DNA from: Atherinomorus stipes
Taxonomy: Eukaryota; Chordata; Actinopteri; Atheriniformes; Atherinidae
Assembly (NCBI GenBank): GCA_023101725.1
Contig: JALJCO010009114.1
Location: forward strand, 310,001-374,000
Reading direction: 5' to 3'
Length of the DNA: 64,000 bases
Numbering within the stretch: position 1 is the stretch's first letter; each line of letters begins with the position of its first letter. Position numbers and translations under genes: made by a program. The notes beneath the pieces were generated by a model. It ran no database searches. It saw only the letters and a list, made by a program, of their open reading frames with translations, and had not been told where the DNA came from. Shown piece after piece: positions 24,702 through 36,867 of the stretch.

Positions 24702-26808
24702 ATGTAAAATGTCATTTTTTTAGTGGGTGTGGATTTTATTCACACTGCAAAATCAGATAGTCTGGAAAGTACGGTAGATTGACTTTTTCATGCAGATATA
24801 GAACCGAGTTGAAAAGAAAGTGGACGCAAATGTAATAATTTAGCCTGCGTAGGCTGCTGTTGTATATTTGAAAAGAACTTCAAACTTTTTTCAGTACAAA
24901 TAAATCTTTTGAAATTTTCCCTCCCTGAAGTCTGGAACCCATGGGCATCATCATATACTGGATTTCCCCCTTTAAGATGCTTTGAAAGTCTTCTGCAGTG
25001 CCCTTCTCTTGCTGCGTGTTTGTGACTCAGTCTATCTTCATTAAATAAGGAGCATGCTCAGCTGGGTTTGAGGTGACTGACACATTAAAGGAAATACAGC
25101 ATTTCCTCCTTTTCATTCATTATAACATAAATGTGTTGAGTACCTTCCTATATGATTTCGAGTGACTGAATCTGAATCTTAAGTATTTTTATACATTTTA
25201 GATTTCATCCTCCTGCCAGTCACATTGTCAATAAACACCAGTGACCCAGTTCCACTGGCAGCTACACATGTTTATGTCTTGACTCTGCCACCGCCATGTC
25301 TGACAGATGATGAGGAACGCGTTGGATCATGAGGCTTTTCAAACCTTCTTCAAACACCTCTCTTTCAATCTTTTCATCTAAAACTCTTGTTTCCAAACTG
25401 TGCATTGGATGATGTGTTGCATAGCTAAATCCACCTGAACTCATGTTGCTTATCGATGGCTTGCATGTTGATTTGAAACCTCTGTGTTTGCATTAATGAA
25501 GTTTTCTCTTAATTGTAAATTTTGTAAATAACATTTACCTCCTTAATGGCGTTTTTGACCTGGCCAGATATTTTGAGGATGTTCTTTTGCACAGTGAACT
25601 TTCCATCATCCTGTTGAATATTTTTCCTTGCCTTCCTGACCCGTCTGTCTGTGTTTCTGTTATCTTCTTGACTTTTCTGGGTTGTTTTTTTTTTTTTTCC
25701 AGCTTATTCTTGGCTTCCATCTTGCCAGAAAAAAGAAGCAAAATTTCTATGAATAAGTATCCAACACATTCTCATTCGCAAGTCACCACTGATGCTCAGG
25801 CGAAAGCCCTTCGTGTCAGTTTTCAGTGCACAGGGACCAGCTGCGTATTACCAGTTATCCTCTTGCTGCGGTTTGTGACACACCAGTTGCACCAAAAGTA
25901 AACACCAACAGGAAAACTTATTCCTCTAGTGCTGGCTTATCAACAAAAACAGATTGTGTGAGGAGGTTGGAAGGAAGGAGGAGGATAGACATCTGACTTT
26001 TAAGCAAGGACATGAAAATAAATTCAACCTTGACAGAGCTGGGTTTTTTCCCCACCTTTTTCTACTTCCTGAACTGTATCAAAATTACAAGCTTACTTCT
26101 GTGGTGCAACTAAAACAACCAAGTAAAACAAGCAACAGAAAAAGTTACTTCTCATAAAGGCCAACTATGGAACTGAATGGATTACTTTTTCAGAAGTACA
26201 AAGTAGGCATGGGTCGGCTACCAATATCAAGGTATACCACATGAAAAAGTCAAGGTTCCAAAACCACTAAAATGTTCCATCATACATTTCCTGCAGTATT
26301 TGCTTGGTGTGCACAGCACTTTATTCCAACTGTAATTGTCTTAAAGGGCTTTATAAATAAAGTTTAGCCGAGTTGAGCGCACATCTGATCGTAAAAATGA
26401 TCTTACGATTGAATCCATGTTCGTATCTGATCAATCTCATGGTGCGAACAATAGTCTACATCATAAATCCATCGTCATCGAGCCGTTTCTACCGTGGCGC
26501 AGCAGCACACTGACAGCTGGGGGCCGGTTGGATCCGAGCCTGACCCAGACAGGGACAGAAGAAAAGGTAACTTTCAGTAGCTGAGCTAAGAAACTTGATT
26601 GAGCACTTATACAACTTTAAAGTTTAGATTACTTATTTGAAACGACGGGTCGCCTCCCGTCTCTGGATTGGCTTTCACCCGCGTCCGAGCTTTGAAGGAG
26701 ATGCTTGGGTTGAAAAGTGATGTGACCATTAGCCTGAGGGGAGGGGCTCTCAGTTTGGATGATGTTTACAAACAGAGGCGGTGGAACACTCCGGACTCTA
26801 CCTTTAAG
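24702..26808. other. Non-coding DNA with a hAT-end relic
   Basis: No gene is recognised. Near 26205-26280 the sequence (aggcatgggtcggctacc, ggtataccac) resembles the end of an old hAT element. A short LINE-tail-like phrase, ctttataaataaagtt, occurs at 26349-26364. Confidence 0.4.
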
Positions 26809-26810
26809 TA

Positions 26811-27079
26811 CAGATGCGGGCATGAAAAAGTTCTGCCTTTTTCTGCCAGAAGTGGCAGAAAAACTGGCTGAACTGGCTGAACGATTTGTCCCGCGAATAC
26901 GTCATCACGCACGGTGTCCAAACTTGGCGTGTGGAAACGTCCTTGTTCCGGGCATTCATTTATGCTCTGAAATCATTTCCGCTGGGCACACAGGGGTCTC
27001 TGTGCGGTTGAATTAGCAGACAAGTCGCTGGTAAGTGGCTGGCAGTCGGCAGAAAGAAACTTTTTCATGCCCGCATCTG
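26811..27079. mobile_element. 269-bp MITE with TA flanks
   Basis: The ends begin CAGATGCGGGCATGAAAA and are perfect inverted repeats over 22 bp, with TA on both sides (26809-26810 and 27080-27081). No coding capacity is present. The TA target fits Tc1/mariner or ISL2EU-type elements, but the family is not recognised. Confidence 0.8.
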
Positions 27080-27081
27080 TA

Positions 27082-29967
27082 ACTTTTTTTTAACTGAGGC
27101 AGATATGGTAACATGCTAAGGATTTATTTTAGTATGTATGCCCACATTCTACTCCATGACAGAATCACCTGAAGTTCTCCTCATCATTCATCAAAGATCA
27201 GACAAAGATGAGAAGAAAATGAGAGGGAACTTTTTATACTGACCACTTACAACTGAATATCTTCTAAAATCACAGTAATACTTTCCTATATGAGTGAGAT
27301 TTTACATTTCCAAGTATTCCAGTGTGGCGATATAGGGGGTCAACATCACTGCATCCATGTTTGAGTCTATGTAGCTCAAGCTGACCATTTAGTTGGATCA
27401 CTGTCCTTGTCCTAGTATACCTGCACAAGAGGGGAATCGAGTTACTGTATTGACTGGCATATGTCGGATACCATGATGATCTTTACTGGGATGACTTTCA
27501 CTCTGGGAGATCTTTGTACTTGTAATTAACAATTAATTCACTGCACAGATGTGTTACAGTTACATGAATGGTAATTTAATCAAATGACAGTGTGGTTATA
27601 ATAATCAATATTTTATTAGAACAGTGTGACAGTCTGGTTATGCTTTAAGTGACCATCAGTTCTCTTAATGAGCTGCTTTTCAGACTTCATTTCTGGGGCA
27701 TTTGGCTGTCTGACAAAAGAAAAGGCGTTTTACAGTATGTGAAAGTCAGATTGGGAATTCTGCTGTATGTACTGTACTACACTTAAGCTTCATTGTTTTA
27801 ACAAAAGGAATTTCAGAGTTTGTGCAGAGTACCTAAACCCATTTGTGTCTAGTTTAGCAAACATCTTGGGAGTTATTTGATCCCCAGTTGCATTTTAAAG
27901 GTAATCTGGTTTTAAGCGCTCAGCTTTGATTTCATGCAAGCTTGGTGGGAAAAACATGTATGCATACATTTTTAAAGTCGAGTTTTGGTGTGACTGACAT
28001 TTTTTTTTTACTAGTGTCAAGTATTATGGTCACTGAAAAAGCAAAAAGATTTTTGAGGGGGAAAAAAATCTGAATTCTGACTTAAATCTCAGAGTTCTGC
28101 CTTTTAACTTAATATATACTAATATATACATACATATACACACACCTGTGTTTATCATGTTTTTGTAAAATTTGCATTTTCTGAAGAATTTTTAACAAAT
28201 TATAGGTTGAAAATACTATGATTTACCACTTGGTCATGAGACCCATATGTATTTAAGACACCTATGAATGATTATGAGCCTTTACTGAGCAAAGGAAGCC
28301 ACGGGCAAAACGTGATGTTCGCTCTTAATAAAATCTCAGTAACTCAGTTCAGTGTGCTGTGGTTTATGTTTTTCACCGATATTTTGAAAAACAAAATCTT
28401 GCGAGGTTTCATTTCGGAGTAACAAAATCTTGCGAGATCTTGTTCCATTAGCAGCGGTCCAACATGTATAAAGTCTCTGTTATCCTGAAGAACTTCATAT
28501 CCCAGCATTCCTTTCAGTTATGTGACTACGGTGCAGCTGCTGCTGCTACAGACCGACTTGCTTGAAGCCGCTTATGTCTGGTTTTAGTTGTTGGTTCAGT
28601 TACCAAGTTGTCAGAAACATAATTAGCCACATGTTGGCTAATACCTGCTAGTATCTGATATCTGGCAGCCAGATGTCCAAAATGAACTCCTCTGACTGAG
28701 TTAAGGAGATTTTGGGATCTTTGCTCTCAGAGCAGAGAACAGTTGTATCTCTCATATTCTGAGAGATACAACGTCACAGTTTTCCGCATGTATCGGTAGA
28801 TATCGGCTATCGGAATTTAAAAGTTGGACAATATTGGTATTTGGAAATCAGTAAAAAAGCCAATATTGAACATCTTTATTAATAATAATAATAATAATAA
28901 GGCTCCTTTTTTTTCTTTTATGTTTTGGAAAAAAGTTAGAAATATGCCTTTTTTTTCCCAATTGGAAAATAAATAACTTTTTGAGGTTTTGGGAAACGTT
29001 GAGCTCTGACTTTTTTTTCCCACTCAAAATTCCTTTTTTTAGTGACCCTAATACTCCTAAAGTAAAAAATATATATATATATGGGATTGTAAATGGGTTA
29101 AGCTACTTTACACAGCATCAGTACTTGAAACCAACTTTAATCCATTTCAAGTCTACTGTGATAGTGAATACAGAGACAATTCTGGCAGTGGTGTCACTGC
29201 CCGAGTATTTATGTTTCTGAATGTTCAGAAACACATTCTGTATAAGTCTCATATTGTACACTATCATTAAATATATCACCAATCAAAGGAAAATGCCATG
29301 TAAGGTTGAAATAACAGGCTTTTGCAAAAATGGCAATCAGACAAACTAGAAAAGCAGACCCTCCCACTGACTCATTTAATTAGATGTTATCATTCTGAGC
29401 TTAAGATTATTCACACACTTGGAAAATATCCTACTTTAGCACAACCCACACATGTCAGACTGAGACACAAAGCCATAAGCTTAATGTGTGTCATTCCAAC
29501 ACATTGTACATATTTCTGGAGTGGTGAAAATCACACGAGGACATATTAAATATGAAAATATTAAATATGGAAGAGGAGTGGAAAAAAAAACTTGTATCCC
29601 TCCCAGTTCTGGTAATTACCTCCACCCTCGGGACAGAGTTCTTACATGTGACTCAACAATCTAATTCATAAACAATGCCATGTGTAGCTTAAAATGTCTC
29701 ATACTGAAAAATTAATACACTATAGAATGTAAACAGCATGCACTCACATGCAGATGGGCATCGAAGCAGAAACGCAGCGCTTTCGTCTTCATGTTGCTGT
29801 GGGGATTTGCATATGATGTGATTTAAAATGATTAGAAGAATTTGTAGAGAGGGAAGAAACATCTGAAGCGGTTTCATAATGTCAACCTTCAAACACAGGG
29901 AAAAAAATGGCACAGAAGGCACATTTCTGAATATATTAACTCTTCAGCAGTTAAGAAAAAAGACTTC
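27082..29967. other. Non-coding DNA with hAT relic and AAT repeat
   Basis: No gene is recognised. A hAT-like end relic (tatcggtagatatcggctatcgg) lies at 28794-28816. An (AAT)n run lies at about 28878-28901. A short (AT)n run lies near 29069-29081. Confidence 0.5.
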
Positions 29968-29969
29968 TA

Positions 29970-31203
29970 TAGATGGGTTTCCAGTTTATAAACATTGGCA
30001 GTTGCGCGCGCAACCAGGGGGCAAAAAGCCTGTGTTTTGTATTTGAGTCTATGGCCAAACACGCACTTATCATTCATAAAAAATGTAAAGTAACCAGACT
30101 AAACAAACAGAGATCGTTGTGTTTTAAATTATATTGAATAAATATGTATTTTGATGACGAATAACAAAATACCGACGCTGCGTTGCTGCGTTGTATTTCT
30201 ATCACGATTACACTAACTTGGCAAGGGAGTCATCACCCAGAAACTGCATTTTTCTTTGAAATTTGCCTGAAAAACCTGAGTTAGAAAGCGGCTTAAACTT
30301 TCGTTTAGACTCTGTTAAAACCAAAAGAGGCCACAACAATCTGCAGCCTGCAGCAGGTTCAGTTCAGCTCCGTGTCGTCCTCACCTCCTCCATACAGGAG
30401 CAACTTTCACCAGTTTGGGATTAAACCAGGCAAAGACGACATCATCACTATGTTTGGAAAGGAGCTGATTTCAGCTGTTAGGGACCAACACGCATTGCTG
30501 TCGGTAAGTTTCGCTGCTTGTGTAACGTTCTGCTTTATTGTGTATGAGATCGTGGTGGACAGTAGACAGACTAGCTAACTGCTAGCAAGCCAACAGTATA
30601 AACTCAAACGCTTTCTGATTTACGACCCCCGTACTTCGTACTAAATCTCCGGGATGCGTTGTTATGCCACGTGAACGTTCGTAAACGGCTCCACATCAGT
30701 TTTTTCTTCTTTCTTAAGTTTGTGCCTAAGCAGCGGAAGATGGCTGTCATGCACAGTGTTTACGGTTTATGTCATGCAGCCGATCGTGGCAGTGATGCTG
30801 ATATTACAGTCTTCTGACTAAAATACGGGAATAATTTCTGACTCCGCCTTGGTTTAATCCTACATGTGACCATGGTGAAAGACTAAATAAATCATAGTCT
30901 GAACCGGAATAAGTTATCTGGGAGGGTTTTCTGAAGATCAGTCACGCCTACTGTCCTATTTTCACCAATTTCAACTGTTCACATGGATTAATGTTTTGAT
31001 TTTTGCAACCGAACAAATACCAGGACTCAAACATTATATTTCCCCGACACTTTCACGTCATATCTTGACCTAATCTGCATTAAAAGTCGAGTTTTGTATG
31101 TAAAACACACGTCTTCTCATAGTTCAATAATGCTTTTCCTCTGTTTTCCTGCCCCCTGGTTGCGTACGTATCCTGTCTGTGACGTTGCTCAGAAACCCAT
31201 CTA
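29970..31203. mobile_element. TA-flanked TIR element with exon-like cargo
   Basis: The ends TAGATGGGTTTC are exact inverted repeats, flanked by TA (29968-29969 and 31204-31205). Further in, GCAACCAGGGGGCA near 30008-30022 pairs with its complement near 31151-31165. The interior is GC-richer than the surroundings and includes an open frame with a splice-donor-like end (30309-30502). No transposase is recognised. Confidence 0.7.
30309..30502 (+). other. Exon-like segment inside a transposon
   Basis: An open frame starts after a stop at 30306 and encodes SSSPPPYRSNFHQFGIKPGK then DDIITMFGKELISAV and RDQHALLS. It ends at a canonical splice donor, cGGTAAGT, at 30503. The stretch ctgcagcctgcagCAG around 30341-30353 could be an acceptor. 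The only ATG is internal (30451). I do not recognise the protein. It could be a captured host exon, an exon of the element's own protein, or chance. Confidence 0.3.
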
Positions 31204-31310
31204 TAAGCAGTCAGTCCTGCACATCACGACCTGGATGTTCTGGCATTTCTAATGTGTGGTTGACAAGAAAAGGATCAGCAGAGAGCATAATGTGCCTATA
31301 GATGGCAATA

Positions 31311-32330
31311 GCTAGGTTTCCATTACACCTGGAATTGCGCAAAACCTAAATATCGCAATAAAAAACCGCTAATGGAAACACCTACATTTAGAAAAAACTC
31401 TCAAATATCGCAAAAAAGTTTTTACGCTTTCATGAAGCGTAAAGACGTTTCCATAAAGCAGTTTTTGCGCATAAGTGCAATGGAAACATTGTTGTCGCAA
31501 TTACTCGCCATCAGACGTGACGTAGGGGGCTTAGAATCCGGTTATTCCTCCTTAATTATGATAATTATGATCATTTACAAGCATTAACTGTGAAATCGGA
31601 GTGATGGGGAAGTTTTCTCAGTCACATGTATGAAAAATCCCCAAATCACCGTAACTCAGCAAGCTGAGTTCATTTTGGACATTAAGCTATACAGATGGTT
31701 GAAGTTCTTCATGTATTAATGAATGAATGAATGAAAAATACCTTATTAACCCAGAAGGGAAATTCGACAATGTAAAAACGACTGGACACCAGCTGTTTAT
31801 GTTGTTTCCACACATTTGTAACACCGCGACTCGGTTATCTCGTCCCCACATGTTAATTATACGTCAGCAGAATTTAATAAAACGGGACCACGGATAACAT
31901 TGTATGGCTGCGCCTTCGTATCAGCAGCTGCATCACCACATCAGTCAGGAACTGGTGCCGATAAAAGTGGAATAAAGATCCAGAAATGACATCCTTACTC
32001 CAGAAGTTGATCCTGTGGGGTTTTTCATTCGTGTTACGTTTTGGGCGTCTGTCCTGGAAGTCTCCACAAGTGTTTTTCCTGCTGATGTGATCAGAGAATC
32101 CTTACATACAGACTTTACCTCTGATGCTGCTCATCTCCTGATGAGGAGCAGCTCTGAAAAACAACATATTTATATCTCCATCCTCCTTAAAGTGGAGTCT
32201 CGCGGGGCGGGATTTCACAAGAATTACGACTTATACCATTCAATGGAAACACCTACATATCGCAATTATACTTTTTCGAAATTTAAGAAATAACGTTTTT
32301 ATTTTTGAAAAAGTGTAATGGAAACCCAGC
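31311..32330. mobile_element. TA-flanked TIR element
   Basis: The ends GCTAGGTTTCCATTACAC and the complement of the right end, GCTGGGTTTCCATTACAC, differ at one position and are flanked by TA (31309-31310 and 32331-32332). The inner motif atggaaacacctacat occurs near both ends (31373 and 32243). A LINE tail (31709-31772) lies inside. No transposase is recognised. Confidence 0.75.
31709..31772 (-). mobile_element. LINE 3' tail with (GAAT)n
   Basis: The segment holds a (gaat)n run followed by the phrase ccttattaacccagaaggga. Read on the minus strand it is a terminal phrase followed by CATT repeats, as in the 3' end of common fish LINEs. It is truncated and non-coding, and is inserted in the TA-flanked element. 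Confidence 0.5.
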
Positions 32331-32440
32331 TAATAACTGTCACCAGCAACAAGCCTCTCCAGGCAACGCTAAGCTCCACAACACCAGTGGTCCCACCAGT
32401 ACAGCCCTGCAACAACACAGGTCAGTTTAGTTTGAGTAAT

Positions 32441-32525
32441 GGTGTTTTCACACAGGACCCATTTAGGTCGACCTAACTGGGTTTTGGTACCGAACATGGC
32501 GCGACTGGGTCTGTGTGAACACGCC
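32441..32525. mobile_element. 85-bp hairpin MITE-like element
   Basis: GGTGTTTTCACACAGGACCC at the left pairs with the complement of GGGTCTGTGTGAACACGCC at the right. Short palindromes (aggtcgacct, ggtacc) fill the centre. No target duplication is visible. Confidence 0.5.
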
Positions 32526-32963
32526 ACTCACGCTCGTTGTTGACGTAACTCACCCACTCTTGGACCAGCTGGAGAGGGTGGTTTCGGAGCAGCGTGAACG
32601 CGCACCAACTTCAGCTCAACCTAAATCCCAGATACTCTGCCTTTTTGAACTAAACAGGTATCCGTAGGCAGCTGTACTGTTGGGATATCCTTATTGACAG
32701 TGTTATGCTACAAATAACAGGGTTACACGGCCTAACTGAAATGTTAAGTATCTTGTGTTTGTGTTTGCTAGCTATTAATGTATTCAAATGTTAAGATCAA
32801 TGGGGCGTTCACAAACACCGGACAAATTACCAACAAGGGCTTAGCAGGCAAAGCGTTAAGGCTCATGTTCACAACTCACTGCTACCTGCTGTTTCCTGAT
32901 GATATCTGTGTATATCTGCGTAAAATACCACTAGCCAGTTATCATGTAAATTAATGGTTTTAT

Positions 32964-33519
32964 TGGCCCTCATTTGTCAAACAATCATGCAATGGAAATC
33001 TGTATATGTGCGTCCATTTTGCACGAGTTAGCATTTATCAATTTGGACGTGAGCGTGGGATACGATTAAATCTCACGGCAGCTCTGAGTTTGTGTCAGTG
33101 AGAGTTTGCGGCGCAGCACAGTAGAACCTGAAAATATTTAATAAACAAAGCTCAAACCGTCATTTGATCATAAGTACTCACATATCCAGCACTAAGAATG
33201 AACCCAGTTGTAAAAAACAAAAAAGAGGAAAATATATAAAATGGATTCCCATGAAAAAAATAGCTGTAACTGAATTTTATTGCTTCATTTATCTAAAAAA
33301 AAAAAAAAAAAAAAAGTATTTAAATCATTAAAATGTTATAGTTTTAGGTGACAAGTGTCATGCACTCTCAGAGCATCTCACCCCTTCCATGTTGACCCCC
33401 ACAAAGTTCCTTTTTTGGCAGAATCTCTCCTCACCATAGTTTAACACTTAAATGACGATGAATTCCCAACGTCGTATCAGATGTGCGCTCATTTCCACAC
33501 ATTTGATAAATGAGGGCCA
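32964..33519. mobile_element. TIR element with TGGCCCTCATTT ends
   Basis: The left end TGGCCCTCATTTGTCAAA matches the complement of the right end with one mismatch over 18 bases, and similarity continues for about 30 bases more. No target duplication is clear. An A run of about 20 lies at 33296-33315. There is no coding capacity. Confidence 0.6.
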
Positions 33520-34044
33520 CCGTCTTTTTCTGTAGCTTGAAAAATAATCTCAAGAAAAAAAAAAGAAAAAGCGAGAAAAAAAAAAAATCTCTTCTAGTCT
33601 GTAGAATAATTATGTTTATAGCAGGTAACCTTAAAGCATATCTAAAGAAAGATCTACAGAAATCAAAATCAAATTGATGAGGATCGACATGATAATCCAT
33701 CAGATTTATGTTGCATGTCGGGGACCTTTGTTTTCACCCAAAAGACCCAGATGTGACTAAATTTACAGAAGTACTGAGCTGATATATCCAGGCCTCTTTC
33801 CTGGCACAGCTGGCACAACTACATGTATTGTTTTTTTAGGTGTTCTAAGATGAATAAAACTTGCATTGAACAGATGGTCATTTATTTATGTTAAATAGTT
33901 CAGAAACATTTTAGATACATGGAAAAGAAAAAAGAATAATTTACTGATACCTGGCAGAAAATTCAAGTGTCTCACTCACGCAGGGAGTTAAAAACACACA
34001 GTAACGGGACTAAATAAACGGGACAGTACTGAATTACCTTACAG

Positions 34045-34257
34045 CAGGGATGCCCAAGTCCGGTCCTCGAGCGCTACTCTCCTGCAGTTTTTAGAACATA
34101 CCCTCTCCAACACATCTGAATCACATGGCTAACTCTCTCATGTACGGGTTATTCAGCTCTGCTGAGGCTAACGAGCTTTCATTTGATTCAGGTGTGTTGG
34201 AGAAGAGATGCAACCAAAATGTTCAGGATGGTAGCTCTCTGGACTTGGGCACCCCCG
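34045..34257. mobile_element. 213-bp hAT MITE
   Basis: The ends CAGGGATGCCCAAGTCC and GGACTTGGGCACCCCCG are inverted, of the CAGGGGTGCCCAA type typical of hAT elements. They are flanked by ccttacag and ccttacaa, seven of eight identical. The interior has a symmetrical pair (caacacatctgaatca and tgattcaggtgtgttgga). No coding capacity remains. Confidence 0.85.
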
Positions 34258-34931
34258 CCTTACAACAAACTGACAAAAACTGTCAGATCTTATTCTTTGT
34301 TGAAAATGTTAGTGGGTATTTAGATAGTGTAGAAAAGTAAAGTCATCTTACAACTAAAATGTTGCATACGAGAACCGAGCTGTTTTAATTAGAAATTTTG
34401 GAAAGCGGATAAATGGCAGACAGGGGGTCATGCTTAAAGGGTGGTGCAGCGTGTGCATAGATGTGCTGGGAAACATGAACTGGCCTGGGAAAAACATTTC
34501 AGTCAAACTTTTTTTTTTTTGCTTTAATCCCTGACTACGGCTGCTGCTGAGAAGGAAATTAATTAACATGTTTCTGGTCATGTAGAGAAGGAGAGGCAAC
34601 TTGTTAGGGTCCTTTTTTTTGGATTATTAATAAATCCTCATAACTCATTAAGCAACATGCACGAATTCCCACAGGCTTGGCTTTATGTAAAGGTTAATGC
34701 TAATAAAGCACTGTAAAGGGGGATAATGTGTATTTCATTGTTATTAGTCTGCAAAGCTTCAGGTTATAAATCACTGGATAATGAGGTAGAGAAGGTAGTT
34801 TATTTAAGATAAATGCTGGCCAACTTTATTACCAAAATTCAAAAAGAAGGGCAAATGCATCTATATGTTTGTAGCACAGAAGTATTTGTACAAGTTTCTC
34901 AGAAAATAAACTAATATCACTGAATGCTTAA

Positions 34932-36863
34932 AGGATAACTGTTTTTTTTTAACCTGGACCTTATTTCTAGGAGTGTATATGTGCATTTACTGACCAATAA
35001 AATTTCTGCATCACTTTGAGTCCTTTGGAAGATATTACGTTGAGTCGCCTTTCTGTGAACATCCAGTATGGACTGATCCACCAAGCGTTTTGTGTGTTGC
35101 GCCATCTTGTGACACTGCCATTGCCGGGGGAACGAGTCCCAATTACCTCGTATCTGCCAACATGGAAAGCAGCGTGACCTGGATTTACAACGTTGGGCAG
35201 TCGTCTAAGGTAATGATAACCTATAGTCATGTTATCCGGAGATCTCAGAGTTATTCTGACTTTTTTTTTTTTCTTTCATCGGATTATTGGGCAGGGTGGA
35301 TGATGTTTTCCAGGAGCATTTTTTTATTATATTGCTTAAAGTCTTCTTCACACCCACATTGCAGACAATTAATTAAATGTTCTGACACAAAAAATAAAAA
35401 AATAATCACCTGTGGAAGGTACAGGACTGGAAAAACCCCTTCCAATGAAATGAATATTATTGGATGGGGTTTTGAACGACCCGTACTGATTGATTGAATG
35501 ATTATCATGTCCATCAAACTCTACTGCCTTTTCTAGCGCTCGCAACTCGCCGTGAGCGTCTCACAGTGCAGACGTACAGAGACAACATGGCTGCTTGCTG
35601 CTCTAATCTATGCCGCTGTTTGCTCTTAAAAAGAAAAAACGGATATGGATCAAGTCATGGAGGTGTTGGTGTTTGCAAGGAGGATGTTTTACGCCGCAGA
35701 AGCAGTTGGAGGTGAGATGATTATTGCTTTTAGGAAACGTGGTTCCTCTGCTGTTTATTAGGAAGCTAACGAGCTAGCCACTCGGCTGTTCTTGGTTATC
35801 CTCGCCGATGACCATTAGCGCACGTGTTCCTGTCCTTTCGAGGCGTGGTTTCGGGGGGTGTACTTTTTCAAATGTTGCTTGCTTGAACTGCTTTTCCAGG
35901 ATCCCTACCCTGCCTTCAATTCAAACTATTATTCATCTCCGGAAACCGGCTTTAATGACAAGCCACGCTGGAACATAAAACGTACATCTTGTGATTACTT
36001 ATCAAAGTTTAAAAAACTAAACTCTTTCAAAGGTTGTTACTTTTCTATTTTATCACATATTTGGCTTTTGGTATTGTTTAAGGACCGATCACGTAGCCTG
36101 ATCAACGTTGCCCTGATCAGAGCAAATAATGTTATACTTCACAATATCTCCCAGATTAGTCATAAACTCTTAGCAACACCACAGCTGTCTCGGTTAGCAT
36201 TAGCTAGCATGATAACATGATGTGGTACGTCATTTTCGGGAGCATAGATACGTGAAATAAAGTGTCAGATTAATAAGTGTTCACCATAATTTACTGCGTT
36301 TTTGTTGTTGGGGATTAAATCCAGTGTTTTCTTCACCATGACAGCAAGTTATTCCTCCTCTGCTCTTTGTGTCCTGTTTTCCTCCCCGATACAAACACAC
36401 TGAGAATAGACTGAGCAGCACCATCCAGTTTTGTCACAGACAGCAGAAATCTTCATGAAATAAACATCTGTGATCTTCATATTCACTTATTACCACAATT
36501 AAAGTTTTCCACTGATGTTACAACAACCAGGAATGTGACAGTCCTTCCAGATTTCCTCCATATTGTTAAGAAAAAAGTCTGATTCTCATCTGTTATAATT
36601 ACATATATGTACAGAAAGGCTCCCCAGGCAATGGCGGGCGGTCTAGTTGTGGCCGGATTAGTCTATAATGGCGTAGACGGGGCAGTCAAGGCATTATATA
36701 GTGGCTGCCCTGTCTCCGTCATCATACTGGATGTACACCAAAGGGCGACTCAACGTAAAATCCTTCCAAGGAGTCAAAGTGATGCATAAACTTTGCCGGT
36801 GAGTAAATGCGTGTATATACTCCTAGAAATAAGGTCCAGGTTGAAAAAAAAGAAAGTTATTCT
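34932..36863. mobile_element. TTAA-flanked element, family B
   Basis: TTAA lies on both sides (34928-34931 and 36864-36867). The ends AGGATAACT and AGTTATTCT are inverted. The arms are inverted over about 170 bp: aacctggaccttatttctagg at 34951 against its complement at 36823, and on to the ccagtatg/catactgg pair. Related arm sequence occurs at 3294-3425 and 48290-48425 inside the hAT-like copies. The interior is GC-richer, with start-like ATGs (35162, 35587), but no protein family is recognised. Frames listed on both strands near 35000 are arm translations. Confidence 0.8.
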
Positions 36864-36867
36864 TTAA

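Noticed and set aside
35090..36220. Frames of 120-135 codons in the TTAA family B element
   Set aside because: They contain runs of Phe from T tracts and no domain, and they overlap frames on the other strand.
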